A DNA stretch of 64,000 bases, taken from assembly GCA_016466735.1 (NCBI GenBank), contig JAAOED010000001.1, positions 1 to 64,000 on the forward strand, read 5' to 3'. Of this stretch, positions 45,358-53,183 are shown piece after piece. Origin of the DNA: Weissella confusa (GTDB lineage: Bacteria; Bacillota; Bacilli; Lactobacillales; Lactobacillaceae). The stretch's first letter is position 1. Each line of letters begins with the position of its first letter. The translations under genes were made by a program, and so were the position numbers. The notes beneath the pieces were generated by a model, which was not told where the DNA came from, did not search any database, and was given only the letters and a program-made list of their open reading frames with translations.

Positions 45358-46884
45358 ATGGAGTGGATGATTGAGAAAAAGGATCGCCAAAAAGTAGAGT
45401 TATTACGCTACTTGGTTTCGCGTCCCGAGATTAAATTGCCACTAAAGATGGTCCAAGAATATTTTGGCTGGTCAAAGTATATGGTGCTTTCGACAATTCG
45501 TGGCTTGTTTGATGACATGCAGGAATTTTATGGTGAGGAACCATCGTTTTTTAAATTGTCAGCGGATGAAAAAATGATTGAATTGACGCAGAATCGCAAT
45601 GTTGATTCGAATGTTTTCGCGTTGCAATACATGCGTCAGTCAATTCCGTGGCAGCTGATGCGTGAGACGTTTAATGAAACCATGCATTCATATGAAGATT
45701 TTGCGGTGCGTAATTTGACGACAGTTTCTTCAGCCCGTAACGGAAAGCTACAACTCGATGAATTCTTCGAGCAACATGGTATTAAAATTACGCAGGATTA
45801 TACCTTGGCCGGGAATGAAGCTGAAATACGAGCAGTATACTTCCGCCTATTTGTAAAGTACTTTGCGGACCGTATTTTTCCATTTTCAGATGAAGAGTTG
45901 GCCCTATCAAATCAAGCGATTAAGGCAATCATCAAAATTATTTCACCTGACGAAACAAACATTCGTCAGAGTAAGCGAATTGCGTTGCGATTTTCGACCG
46001 CCATTTGGCTTGAGCGTTTGCAATTAGGCCATTTCGTGGAAGATGATGCAATTGATGATTTGTTGTTACCGAATGAACAACTAAACGAAAAGTCACAACG
46101 TCTCATTGCGTATTTTGAACAGCAAGTGAAGCTTCGTGTGCCGGACATTACTAATGAACAATTACATCGAGAAGCACGTTATGCGCTGATTGCGTTGTTT
46201 TCAATTGATGTCGGCTACGAAGTGGGACGGTATGAGAATTTGACGCCATCAGCGGCAGGAATGATTGAAGGATTTATTCGTTTGGTCGACCGTCATTATG
46301 ACAGTTTCTTTGGCTATCAATTAACAGTGCGCGAACGGGATCTTCTTCGAGAAGTGTTCTTCGGCACGTTGATTGGGGCAGTAGTTAGTCCGACGAGTGA
46401 CGATCGTCAAATGGTGGTGCGCTTTGATGCCGCATATGAGCAATTCCCATTGATGGCTGATTTTACGTTGAACCTGATTGATGATATCGCAGAGCGTCGT
46501 CACCTTGACGTGACGGCTGCACGAAATGCGTATTTTGAAATTTTGTATGTTGGTTTTGCGTCAGTGTTTGACATGCACCGTGTTTTCCCAAAGATTAAGG
46601 TCGCGATTGATATTAACTACCAATTTGGGCTTGAGGCTATTCTGACGGATATGTTGTTAGGATTACGTGCTATGAACGTCGAAGTGTCGGAATTCATTGA
46701 TGATGATACCGATATTTTGATATCTGATATTAATCATGCGCAGATTCCGGAAGAGAATACGTTTATTTGGCCGACGATGCCAACATCACTAGACTTCGAG
46801 CAACTGCGTCGTCGTTTGAGTGAGATGAAGGTGGAAAAATTTGAAAAAGAGCGTGGTATCAAGTTGCGTTTCCCAGTAAATTAA
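45358..46884 (+). CDS. Mga/AtxA-like helix-turn-helix regulator
   Basis: A 508-residue protein. Its architecture resembles Mga-family regulators: an N-terminal winged helix (about 10-70, LPLKMVQEYFGWSKYMVLST), a second DNA-binding segment near 75-135, and PRD-like helical domains (about 190-410). A C-terminal EIIB-like part follows. Such regulators are controlled through phosphorylation of PRD histidines or by dimerisation. The start is ATG 45358; AGGG lies 10 bases upstream. It stands alone with no obvious target operon beside it. The family call rests on pattern, not on a diagnostic motif. Confidence 0.62.
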   Translation: MEWMIEKKDRQKVELLRYLVSRPEIKLPLKMVQEYFGWSKYMVLSTIRGLFDDMQEFYGEEPSFFKLSADEKMIELTQNRNVDSNVFALQYMRQSIPWQLMRETFNETMHSYEDFAVRNLTTVSSARNGKLQLDEFFEQHGIKITQDYTLAGNEAEIRAVYFRLFVKYFADRIFPFSDEELALSNQAIKAIIKIISPDETNIRQSKRIALRFSTAIWLERLQLGHFVEDDAIDDLLLPNEQLNEKSQRLIAYFEQQVKLRVPDITNEQLHREARYALIALFSIDVGYEVGRYENLTPSAAGMIEGFIRLVDRHYDSFFGYQLTVRERDLLREVFFGTLIGAVVSPTSDDRQMVVRFDAAYEQFPLMADFTLNLIDDIAERRHLDVTAARNAYFEILYVGFASVFDMHRVFPKIKVAIDINYQFGLEAILTDMLLGLRAMNVEVSEFIDDDTDILISDINHAQIPEENTFIWPTMPTSLDFEQLRRRLSEMKVEKFEKERGIKLRFPVN

Positions 46885-47218
46885 CGTTTTTTTTATTGTT
46901 AAAAAAAACAAAAAAATAACAAGCAAATCTCACGAGGAGCCTTTATCATAAACAGTGTAATAGAAATGATGTGCAAGAGAAAAGGGACGCTATATTATCT
47001 TTGCCAGTCATTCGAGCGTGCTCTTCTGCGGGAGCCAAACTTGTAACCGAACAATTAAAGTCAGTGACTTTTTGGGGTTTGTTCAATTTCAAGTGAATGA
47101 TAATGGTGCCTATCTGCGAAGGCGATAATTGTGTGATCACAAGTGAATCTTCACAGATGATTTTGTTACGGGAAATATTTTGATATATTTCTACTCACTC
47201 AATACTCTCTCTAAAAAA
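46885..47218. other. Intergenic region with a possible gene remnant
   Basis: It begins with A- and T-rich tracts after the Mga-like gene. On the minus strand, 47178-46946 stays open for about 77 codons with protein-like composition (…SLAPAEEHARMTGKDNIASL…). It has no ATG, no ribosome binding site and no recognised domain. It might be a decayed small gene. Nothing else was recognised. Confidence 0.35.
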
Positions 47219-47252
47219 TAAAAACCAGGATGTCTGCGCATCCTGGTTTTTA
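47219..47252. terminator. Terminator after the TIM-paralogue gene
   Basis: Perfect stem (AAAAACCAGGATG with CATCCTGGTTTTT), between the minus-strand TIM paralogue and the gene-poor region. Confidence 0.88.
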
Positions 47253-47268
47253 TTTTTTATTACAGCAA

Positions 47269-47958
47269 CTATCGGCTGAGATTATTTAGCACATCCAACA
47301 CTGGTTGGAACGCTTCAAGAGTGTGGTAACGATCACCGATTAACACACCGTCATAGCCAATGGCGCTGGCGATTGGTGAACCCACTTCATCCATGTGACC
47401 ACCTAGAATCAATTGATAATCAATGGCTGGGTAATTACTCTTCATGAAAGCACGAATCGTATTGTGAACATCGCGAATTTCATCGATTGAATAAAGTGCT
47501 CGCCCCATTTCTGTAGAAGCTAATGATTCATACGCGATAATGATTGGCTTCGTGATTTTTTGATCCAAAAGCAGAATGTCGAGCTCTTCAGTGACCATTT
47601 CCAGGTTACTGTATTGACCGACTGAGATGATTGGCTTGATATCATTTTCCAAGGCATTTTCGAGACGCTTACGCACGATTAATAGGCCTTCATTAAGTGA
47701 CTTTCGACGTTCCAAGTGACCGATGAAACTCGTTGTAATGCCAAGTGAACGCAACACGCTAGGCGAAATTTCGCCTACTGTACGCTCCTTAATTGTCAAA
47801 TTCTGACTAATCACCTCGAAGTTGTTGTGATTATTTTCAACGGGTAGTGTTGGCGCGATTTTTAAGTCAACTTGAACTTCGGCATTATCTAAATCAGTTA
47901 GAAATTGCTTTTGAAGTTCAAAATCAACCAAGTTTTTAAAATTTAGAACAGCTAACAT
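47269..47958 (-). CDS. Divergent triosephosphate isomerase paralogue
   Basis: A 229-residue TIM-barrel protein aligned to triosephosphate isomerase along its length. Probable catalytic residues are kept: Lys8 in LNFKNL (for the NxK motif), the histidine in FIGHLERR (about residue 80, with SERR replaced by LERR) and the glutamate in IIAYESLAS (about residue 144). GEISPSVLRSLGI, IISVGQY and the LILGGHMDEVG phosphate loop also follow TIM order. Loop 6, normally PVWAIGTG, reads SLASTEMG, and the protein is about 20 residues shorter than usual. Catalysis is therefore doubtful. GGGGGAGG precedes the start; monocistronic. Confidence 0.75.
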   Translation of the reverse strand: MLAVLNFKNLVDFELQKQFLTDLDNAEVQVDLKIAPTLPVENNHNNFEVISQNLTIKERTVGEISPSVLRSLGITTSFIGHLERRKSLNEGLLIVRKRLENALENDIKPIISVGQYSNLEMVTEELDILLLDQKITKPIIIAYESLASTEMGRALYSIDEIRDVHNTIRAFMKSNYPAIDYQLILGGHMDEVGSPIASAIGYDGVLIGDRYHTLEAFQPVLDVLNNLSR

Positions 47959-48123
47959 GTATTATTTATCCTCCCCCAAAGGTAACGTTGTTATACTTTT
48001 CGATTGATTACTTGCAGTATACCCCATATTTCTGATGAAAGAATGGCTGATAATCGAATAATGGAAACTGAGTCATGAAAAAGCCACGAAAACATGGTTT
48101 AATTTAATTCTGGGGGGAAGGCA

Positions 48124-48720
48124 ATGAAGGTATATCACGTAAAATGGATTTTAAAGGGCCTATCAGTCATTGGTATCTTACTAACGATTTGGGCGGTTTT
48201 TAAACTTTATCAGATGGGCGCTTTTAGCAATTCAAAAGTCTTAATCGAATTGCTAAAAGGATATGGAATTTTGGCGCCAATTGTTTTTATTTTGATTCAG
48301 ATTATCCAAGTGGTCATTCCAGTGTTACCTGGTGGTGTATCGTTAGCTGCCGGTGTGTTGATGTTCGGCCCTTGGTGGGGATTTTTGTACAATTATATTG
48401 GTATTGTATTGGGGTCCCTCGCGCTATTTGCGTTAGGTCGACGATTCGGACACCGCATAATTGATATTTTTGTCAGCGAGGCGACTTTGGAAAAATACAT
48501 GCATCGATTGGATTCAAAAGGCTGGCACATTACGTTTGCGCTACTTATTTTGGCGCCAGTCGCACCGGACGATGCATTGGTTCTCTTGACTAGTTTGACG
48601 AAAATGACTTGGCGTGAATTTACATTGATTATTTTGCTCGGAAAGCCACTTTCAATACTTGCGTATAGTTTGGGGATGCTTTACGGTGCTGATTGGCTAA
48701 TGAATTTTGTTGGGAAATAG
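48124..48720 (+). CDS. TVP38/TMEM64 (VTT-domain) membrane protein
   Basis: A 198-residue membrane protein with about six hydrophobic segments. The VTT/SNARE-associated domain covers about 45-175. Features are VIPVLPGGVSLAAGVLMFGP (about 60-79), followed by LGSLALFALGRRFG, and a late LLILAPVAPDDALVLLTSL. The VTT fold is shared with DedA lipid translocases, so a lipid-translocating role is possible but unproven. GGGGGGAAGG precedes the ATG. Confidence 0.82.
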   Translation: MKVYHVKWILKGLSVIGILLTIWAVFKLYQMGAFSNSKVLIELLKGYGILAPIVFILIQIIQVVIPVLPGGVSLAAGVLMFGPWWGFLYNYIGIVLGSLALFALGRRFGHRIIDIFVSEATLEKYMHRLDSKGWHITFALLILAPVAPDDALVLLTSLTKMTWREFTLIILLGKPLSILAYSLGMLYGADWLMNFVGK

Positions 48721-48856
48721 CGTATTTGAGACATAATAATTGTAAAGATTGTTACGACGTTATTCCTAACTTTTTATGCGTTAATTACAAGTGAAGTTCG
48801 GCATTGCCCGCATAATAATAAACAGACATTTGTCCTTGTACGACTTTAACTGATTG

Positions 48857-48887
48857 ACCCCGCGGAACCTATGTTTCGCGGGGTTTT
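48857..48887 (+). terminator. GC-rich hairpin terminator
   Basis: CCCCGCGGAAC pairs with GTTTCGCGGGG, followed by TTTTATG. It lies about 140 bases after the VTT gene, in an otherwise featureless 250-base gap, and separates that gene from the next operon. Confidence 0.75.
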
Positions 48888-48971
48888 ATGTTACATTTCA
48901 ATGTTTGCTAAATCATTAAGATTTCTTGATAATAGATAAGTTGAGTTTTTCTATTTGGAGGAGATGACATC

Positions 48972-49157
48972 ATGTCACATCACACACAAGCTGACCGTCA
49001 ATTAACGACGGGGGGCTTGGCAGTTGCTATGGTTCCTGCGATGGTAATTTCCGCAGGACTAACAGCACTTATGGCAGCGAAAGCATATGAAATGATTCGG
49101 CTAGCAAATGCGAACGGAAAAGTATTAGAAGAGAAAGCGAAGCAAGTAAATGATTAA
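48972..49157 (+). CDS. Small membrane protein coupled to a permease
   Basis: A 61-residue protein with a single hydrophobic segment at about 15-37 (GLAVAMVPAMVISAGLTALM) and a charged C-terminal helix (KVLEEKAKQVND). A strong GGAGGAG precedes the ATG. Its stop overlaps the start of the following permease by 8 bases, so translation is coupled and an accessory subunit role is plausible. No family recognised. Confidence 0.7.
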   Translation: MSHHTQADRQLTTGGLAVAMVPAMVISAGLTALMAAKAYEMIRLANANGKVLEEKAKQVND

Positions 49158-50247
49158 TCGTGTATTAACGTATCTAAAAGATGACGTCATGTTCACGGTT
49201 AGTATGATACTTGCTGTTGGGACGTCTTTCTTTGTAACGCCTGATTTTGGGGCTGTTAACTGGCATACTATTTTCAGTTTGATGTCGATGATGATTTGGG
49301 TTGGCTTTTTGGAACGAGCAGGCGTATTGCACGCTGTTTCAGTTTGGCTGGTCAGCCGTAGTCACCATGCGCGAACGCTGATGACTTCTGTCACATTCCT
49401 ATCGTTCTTCGGAGCGATGTTCCTATCAAACGATATTGCCATCTTGACGTTGATGCCAATTTATCTACGATTGGCTAAGGATCTTTCAATTCGATTGAAG
49501 GTTATCGGGTCGACGTTGGTTATCATGGCAGCTAACTCTGGGGCTATTTTATTCCCATTTGGTAAGTCACAAAACTTGTACATGTATGGGTTCTATCACG
49601 TCAGTGTTGGTCAATTCTTCAAGTGGTCAGTATCATTGACGTTGGCATCATTGGTTTTGATGTTCATCATTACGCGATTTGTGCGTGCGACGCCATTGGA
49701 AATCAAGTTGAAGCCGGCTGATAAGCTAAACCATGGCTCGCTTGTATTCTTGGCCATTACCGGTCTCATCTTGGTTGCCACAATCTTTGGTTGGACGCCA
49801 TTTAACGTTGTTGTGCCATTGATTCTGGTTGCATTTTTCATTTACAATCGCTCAATGTTCAAGATGGTCGACTTCGGTTTGCTAATCACGTTCTTCTTCT
49901 TCTTCATCGCGACAAACAATTTGGCGCACATTGAAGTGGTTCGTAACTTGGTCAGCTCATTGTTTGACACTAAGGCACACGTTCTATTCGGCACGTTCTT
50001 CTTGAGCCAATTCATCTCAAACGTACCATCAACGATTTTGATTTCAACATTCACCGATCATGCGCGTGAATTGTTTATTGGATCAAACATTGGTGGATTG
50101 GGAACGGTTGTTGCTTCAATGGCCAATTTGATTGGATTCCGTGTGTTCCGTCAAATTGAACCAGACTCATCTAAGTCATTCATGAAGTTGTTCATGGTTG
50201 TGAACTTCGTCATGGCCGCAATTTTGCTGGTAATTTTTGGCATTTAA
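49150..50247 (+). CDS. SLC13/ArsB-NhaD superfamily ion transporter
   Basis: A 365-residue protein with about 10 membrane segments, of the ion-transporter superfamily (CitMHS/ArsB/SLC13). The family-typical loops are FLSNDIAILTLMPIYLRLA (about 96-114), SGAILFPFGKSQN (about 136-148), and a second SNVPSTILISTF (about 284-295). The two re-entrant SND/SNxxP loops define the substrate sites. It is shorter than SLC13 members (about 450). Substrate could be an organic or inorganic anion. Coupled to the upstream 61-residue protein. Confidence 0.82.
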   Translation: MINRVLTYLKDDVMFTVSMILAVGTSFFVTPDFGAVNWHTIFSLMSMMIWVGFLERAGVLHAVSVWLVSRSHHARTLMTSVTFLSFFGAMFLSNDIAILTLMPIYLRLAKDLSIRLKVIGSTLVIMAANSGAILFPFGKSQNLYMYGFYHVSVGQFFKWSVSLTLASLVLMFIITRFVRATPLEIKLKPADKLNHGSLVFLAITGLILVATIFGWTPFNVVVPLILVAFFIYNRSMFKMVDFGLLITFFFFFIATNNLAHIEVVRNLVSSLFDTKAHVLFGTFFLSQFISNVPSTILISTFTDHARELFIGSNIGGLGTVVASMANLIGFRVFRQIEPDSSKSFMKLFMVVNFVMAAILLVIFGI

Positions 50248-50254
50248 TAATCAA

Positions 50255-50293
50255 AACGGCTGTTGCTCGAAAAAATGAGCAACAGCCGTTTTT
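50255..50293. terminator. Shared bidirectional terminator
   Basis: A long perfect stem (AAAACGGCTGTTGCTC with GAGCAACAGCCGTTTT) between converging genes. Confidence 0.9.
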
Positions 50294-50296
50294 TAA

Positions 50297-50800
50297 TTAT
50301 TCACTTCGAGCTGGCAATTCAACGCTGGCTTCTGCCAATACGTGGCCGACGAGGTCTTTGCGAAGTTCGTTAAAGAAGTAGCCGGGGGCTAAATCGAGTG
50401 TTGTATCAACGGCGTAAACCGTTAACGTGTAATCGTGCGTTTGATCAGGTGGCATTGGTCCAATGTATGATTGTGTAATTTCAGGCTTACTGTGCTTGAA
50501 AATGCTGTACATTGAGTTCGTACCAGGGACAAATGACACGTCAGAGGTCACTAGATTTTCTGGCACATCATCAACAGGATGGTTTGCCACTGTCCAGTGA
50601 ATCCATGGAAATCCCCCAACTGGGATGGCGTCATAATCAATGAATGCAATCGCAAGTGTTTCAGTGCCAGCTGGCACGTCGCTAACGGCGATTGGAAAAT
50701 TAACAACGGGATTATCTTCTAAACGATATTCCGCTGGTGCAAACTTGGCGTACTTATCAGGCAACAAGCCTTGATTATCAAGCGTTACGGATACTTTCAT
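50297..50800 (-). CDS. YbhB/YbcL-family (PEBP-like) protein
   Basis: A 167-residue soluble protein of the phosphatidylethanolamine-binding-protein/Raf-kinase-inhibitor-like family. It has the family's AIAFIDYDAIPVGGFPWIHW (about 68-87), with the anion-pocket Asp and His, and YIGPMPPDQTHDYTLTVYAVD (112-132, broken by an anion-binding PPDxxH). Function in bacteria is not established. GGAGGAAC precedes the ATG. Monocistronic. Confidence 0.9.
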   Translation of the reverse strand: MKVSVTLDNQGLLPDKYAKFAPAEYRLEDNPVVNFPIAVSDVPAGTETLAIAFIDYDAIPVGGFPWIHWTVANHPVDDVPENLVTSDVSFVPGTNSMYSIFKHSKPEITQSYIGPMPPDQTHDYTLTVYAVDTTLDLAPGYFFNELRKDLVGHVLAEASVELPARSE

Positions 50801-50909
50801 AAGGTGTTCCTCCAGATGCTTTTGCTGTCAGTTTACCACATTGAGCAATTTAAAGTGTTGACGACAAAATGGGATTCGTGTAATCTAAAGCCACATACAA
50901 ATACGATAA

Positions 50910-51039
50910 CCTATCAAGAGTTCGGTGAGTGATACCACACGATGACCCGACAGCAACCTACAGCGATGCAAGGTGCTCCACTGGTAACGGATAGGTGCTA
51001 ATGATAACGGCACCTACTGGTTTTGTAGGTGTCGTTTTT
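50910..51039 (+). promoter_or_regulatory. SAM-riboswitch-like (S-box) leader with terminator
   Basis: The aptamer-like part (50910-50995) is closed by CCTATC/GATAGG. It contains TATCAAGAG, then GATGACCCGACAGCAACC and AAGGTGCTCCA, the order and wording of SAM-I riboswitches. The GGAGGGA box is changed to GGTGAGTGA, so it is a variant or degenerate member. The 3' strand of the closing stem is followed by a terminator hairpin (51007-51017 with 51025-51035) and T residues. SAM binding would be expected to switch off the downstream gene. SAM-I identity is likely but not proven. Confidence 0.68.
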
Positions 51040-51072
51040 GCTATGCAAAATATTTTTAGGACGGTAATCGTA

Positions 51073-51486
51073 ATGCCAACGATTAAGACAGATACAATGC
51101 AAGAAGCTTCAACGGTAAGCTTGATGATGGATATGGAAGTAATTACGGGTAAGGGAATGTTCGGTTCGATGGCGCGTAGGAAACGAATCACGCAACTATG
51201 GAACCGTGCGAAGAATAACGATCCATTGGCACAAAAGTTTGTTGCCGATAATCCAACGATTTTTGACGTGATGAAGCCGAAGCAACCGATGATGACGCCA
51301 ATTGAGAAAGCGGCTGTGTCGTTGGTGAATTTGGAGGAACGTATTCATGAGTTGGAGGCGACGATTAGCGAACAACGTGCATTTCTGCTGGGAATGTTTT
51401 CAGAAGAGGAATTGGATGCAGCCGTAAAACAATTACGTCTAAACGCTGTTTCACGTGGAACTAATTTTCCAAAGTTGCAGGACTAA
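51073..51486 (+). CDS. Unknown 137-residue protein under a SAM-riboswitch-like leader
   Basis: A soluble, basic protein without a known domain. Two helical regions are visible: a Lys/Arg-rich one (about 30-50, ARRKRITQLWNRAKNNDPLA) and a coiled-coil-like one (about 80-115, VNLEERIHELEATISEQRAF). The start is ATG 51073 behind AGGACGG, just beyond the leader terminator; the longer frame begins inside the riboswitch and is not used. The isochorismatase-like gene follows after 56 bases, perhaps in the same transcript. Regulation suggests a link to methionine or SAM metabolism. A one-mismatch parS site overlaps its 3' end. Confidence 0.65.
   Translation: MPTIKTDTMQEASTVSLMMDMEVITGKGMFGSMARRKRITQLWNRAKNNDPLAQKFVADNPTIFDVMKPKQPMMTPIEKAAVSLVNLEERIHELEATISEQRAFLLGMFSEEELDAAVKQLRLNAVSRGTNFPKLQD
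51447..51462 (-). promoter_or_regulatory. parS-like site, one mismatch
   Basis: On the minus strand AGTTCCACGTGAAACA, one base from the ParB consensus. It lies in the 3' end of the unknown gene. Confidence 0.6.
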
Positions 51487-51542
51487 ATCAAACTGGTGTA
51501 AGCTTAGTCCACTAATACGAAAGCATGAGATGAGGTTTTGAG

Positions 51543-52133
51543 ATGGACTTGACGTTTGATTTGGCACGCACAGCTTTGGTTGTGATTGATGTGCAAGATG
51601 GGATTGCGTTTTCGGGCGCAGCGACACCTAATACGCCGGAACAATTGGTGGCACGCAACAACGAGTTGGCGGCGGTTTTGAAGAATACGGCAGCGCAAAT
51701 TGTGTTGGTGCGCGTTAAGAATGATGGTGCAGAAGGGTTTAATCCTGTAACTGACGCACCATCCACACCAGCGCAACCAATGTCAGCTGAGGCAACGCGT
51801 TTATCATTGGACATTGCGACTGACGAAACAGCTGAAAATGTGATTGTTGTGAACAAGCACAACTGGGGTGCGTTTTACGGTACTGACTTGGATGTGCAAT
51901 TGCGTCGTCGTGGCATCGACACCATCATTTTGACGGGAATTGCCACGTCAATTGGTGTTGATACAACGGCCCGTGAAGCAGCTCAACGTGGCTACAACCT
52001 CGTGTTTATCCCAGAAGCAATGACGGATCGCACGGAGCAAGGTCACAACGCTTCTGTCGATGTTATTTTCCCACGCCTAGGGAAAATTCGTACGGTAGCC
52101 GAAGTTAAGACGGCAATTGCCGAAGCAAAGTAA
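51543..52133 (+). CDS. Isochorismatase-family hydrolase with Gly at the nucleophile position
   Basis: A 196-residue alpha/beta hydrolase. Asp in VVIDVQDGI (about residue 17) and Lys in NKHNWGAFYGTDLD (about 103) are placed as in the family. The segment ILTGIATSIGVDTTAREA has glycine where cysteine hydrolases (nicotinamidase, N-carbamoylsarcosine amidase) have the catalytic Cys. This matches the isochorismatase/PhzD subtype, which also lacks the cysteine. True substrate unknown. GAGG precedes the ATG. Confidence 0.85.
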   Translation: MDLTFDLARTALVVIDVQDGIAFSGAATPNTPEQLVARNNELAAVLKNTAAQIVLVRVKNDGAEGFNPVTDAPSTPAQPMSAEATRLSLDIATDETAENVIVVNKHNWGAFYGTDLDVQLRRRGIDTIILTGIATSIGVDTTAREAAQRGYNLVFIPEAMTDRTEQGHNASVDVIFPRLGKIRTVAEVKTAIAEAK

Positions 52134-52250
52134 AGGGAGAGTCTGGACTTCACGTTCAGGCTTTTCTGTTTTTCGGACTAGTGTCTGGCTAATATGGGCA
52201 AATGGCGTTAATATGGCAACAATAATAAAAAGTAAGGAATGGTGAGAGAC

Positions 52251-53165
52251 GTGATTGAATTTCGCAATATCTCGAAAATTTATCAAGGTAAGCCAGCGGT
52301 CTCGAACCTAACGTTGGATATTGCTGACGGTGAATTATTTGTCTTGGTTGGCCCAAGTGGTAGTGGGAAGACCACGTCAATGAAGATGATTAATCGTTTA
52401 GTTGAACCAACTGATGGGGATACGTATGTGCGTGGTAAGCGCGCGATTGAGTATGACTTGGTTGAACTACGTCGAGGGATTGGGTATGTGCTCCAAAATT
52501 CAGCCTTGTTCCCTAATATGACGATTTTTCAAAATGCTGGTATTCAGTTAGAAGCGGCTGGGGTGTCGCTAGATCAGCGTAAGCAACGCGTCTACGAACT
52601 GCTAGATCGCGTTGGCTTGCCAGCGACGCAATATGCAGACCGTATGCCAAATGAGCTCTCGGGCGGAGAACAACAGCGGGTTGGGATTGTGCGTGCCTTG
52701 GCGACAAAGCCAGATATTATTTTGATGGATGAGCCATTTAGCGCGTTGGATCCATTGTCACGTCGTTCGCTACAAGATTTGGTCTTGGAATTGCACGCAG
52801 ATTTGCACACGACCATTCTATTTGTGACGCACGATATGAGTGAAGCAACGCGCCTGGGAAACCGCATCGGTGTGATGTATGATGGCGTTTTGCAACAAGT
52901 TGGTACACCAACGGAGGTCACGACACACCCAGCAAATGAGCTGGTCGAAGCAATGTTTAGCGAGCGCCCAGCAACGATGATTCAAGCGATTTTGGATGCT
53001 GGATTTGGTGAACAAATCACTGAATTAAGTGATGAACCACAGCTGCAAGCAACCGATTATTTGGCTGAATTATCGAAGCAATTGGTCGATCATCCAGCCG
53101 TGGTGGTCAATGGGACAACCAAGTTGACGGTGCAAGATTTGTTGCAGTATTTGGCTGCGTTTTAA
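52251..53165 (+). CDS. opuCA: Osmoprotectant ABC transporter ATPase (OpuCA-like)
   Basis: ATPase subunit for glycine betaine/carnitine/choline uptake. The 304-residue protein begins VIEFRNISKIYQGKPAV. It has Walker A GPSGSGKTTSMKMI, signature LSGGEQQRVGIVRALA and Walker B IILMDEPFSALDPLSRRSL, all typical of the OpuCA/ProV group. A truncated, CBS-like C-terminal region follows (about 225-304). The start is taken as GTG 52251, seven bases after GGTGAG; ATG 52239 is an alternative, but AGGA would then abut it. The fused permease/binding gene follows after 18 bases. Confidence 0.88.
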   Translation: MIEFRNISKIYQGKPAVSNLTLDIADGELFVLVGPSGSGKTTSMKMINRLVEPTDGDTYVRGKRAIEYDLVELRRGIGYVLQNSALFPNMTIFQNAGIQLEAAGVSLDQRKQRVYELLDRVGLPATQYADRMPNELSGGEQQRVGIVRALATKPDIILMDEPFSALDPLSRRSLQDLVLELHADLHTTILFVTHDMSEATRLGNRIGVMYDGVLQQVGTPTEVTTHPANELVEAMFSERPATMIQAILDAGFGEQITELSDEPQLQATDYLAELSKQLVDHPAVVVNGTTKLTVQDLLQYLAAF

Positions 53166-53183
53166 AGAAAGTAGAGTGTGGGG

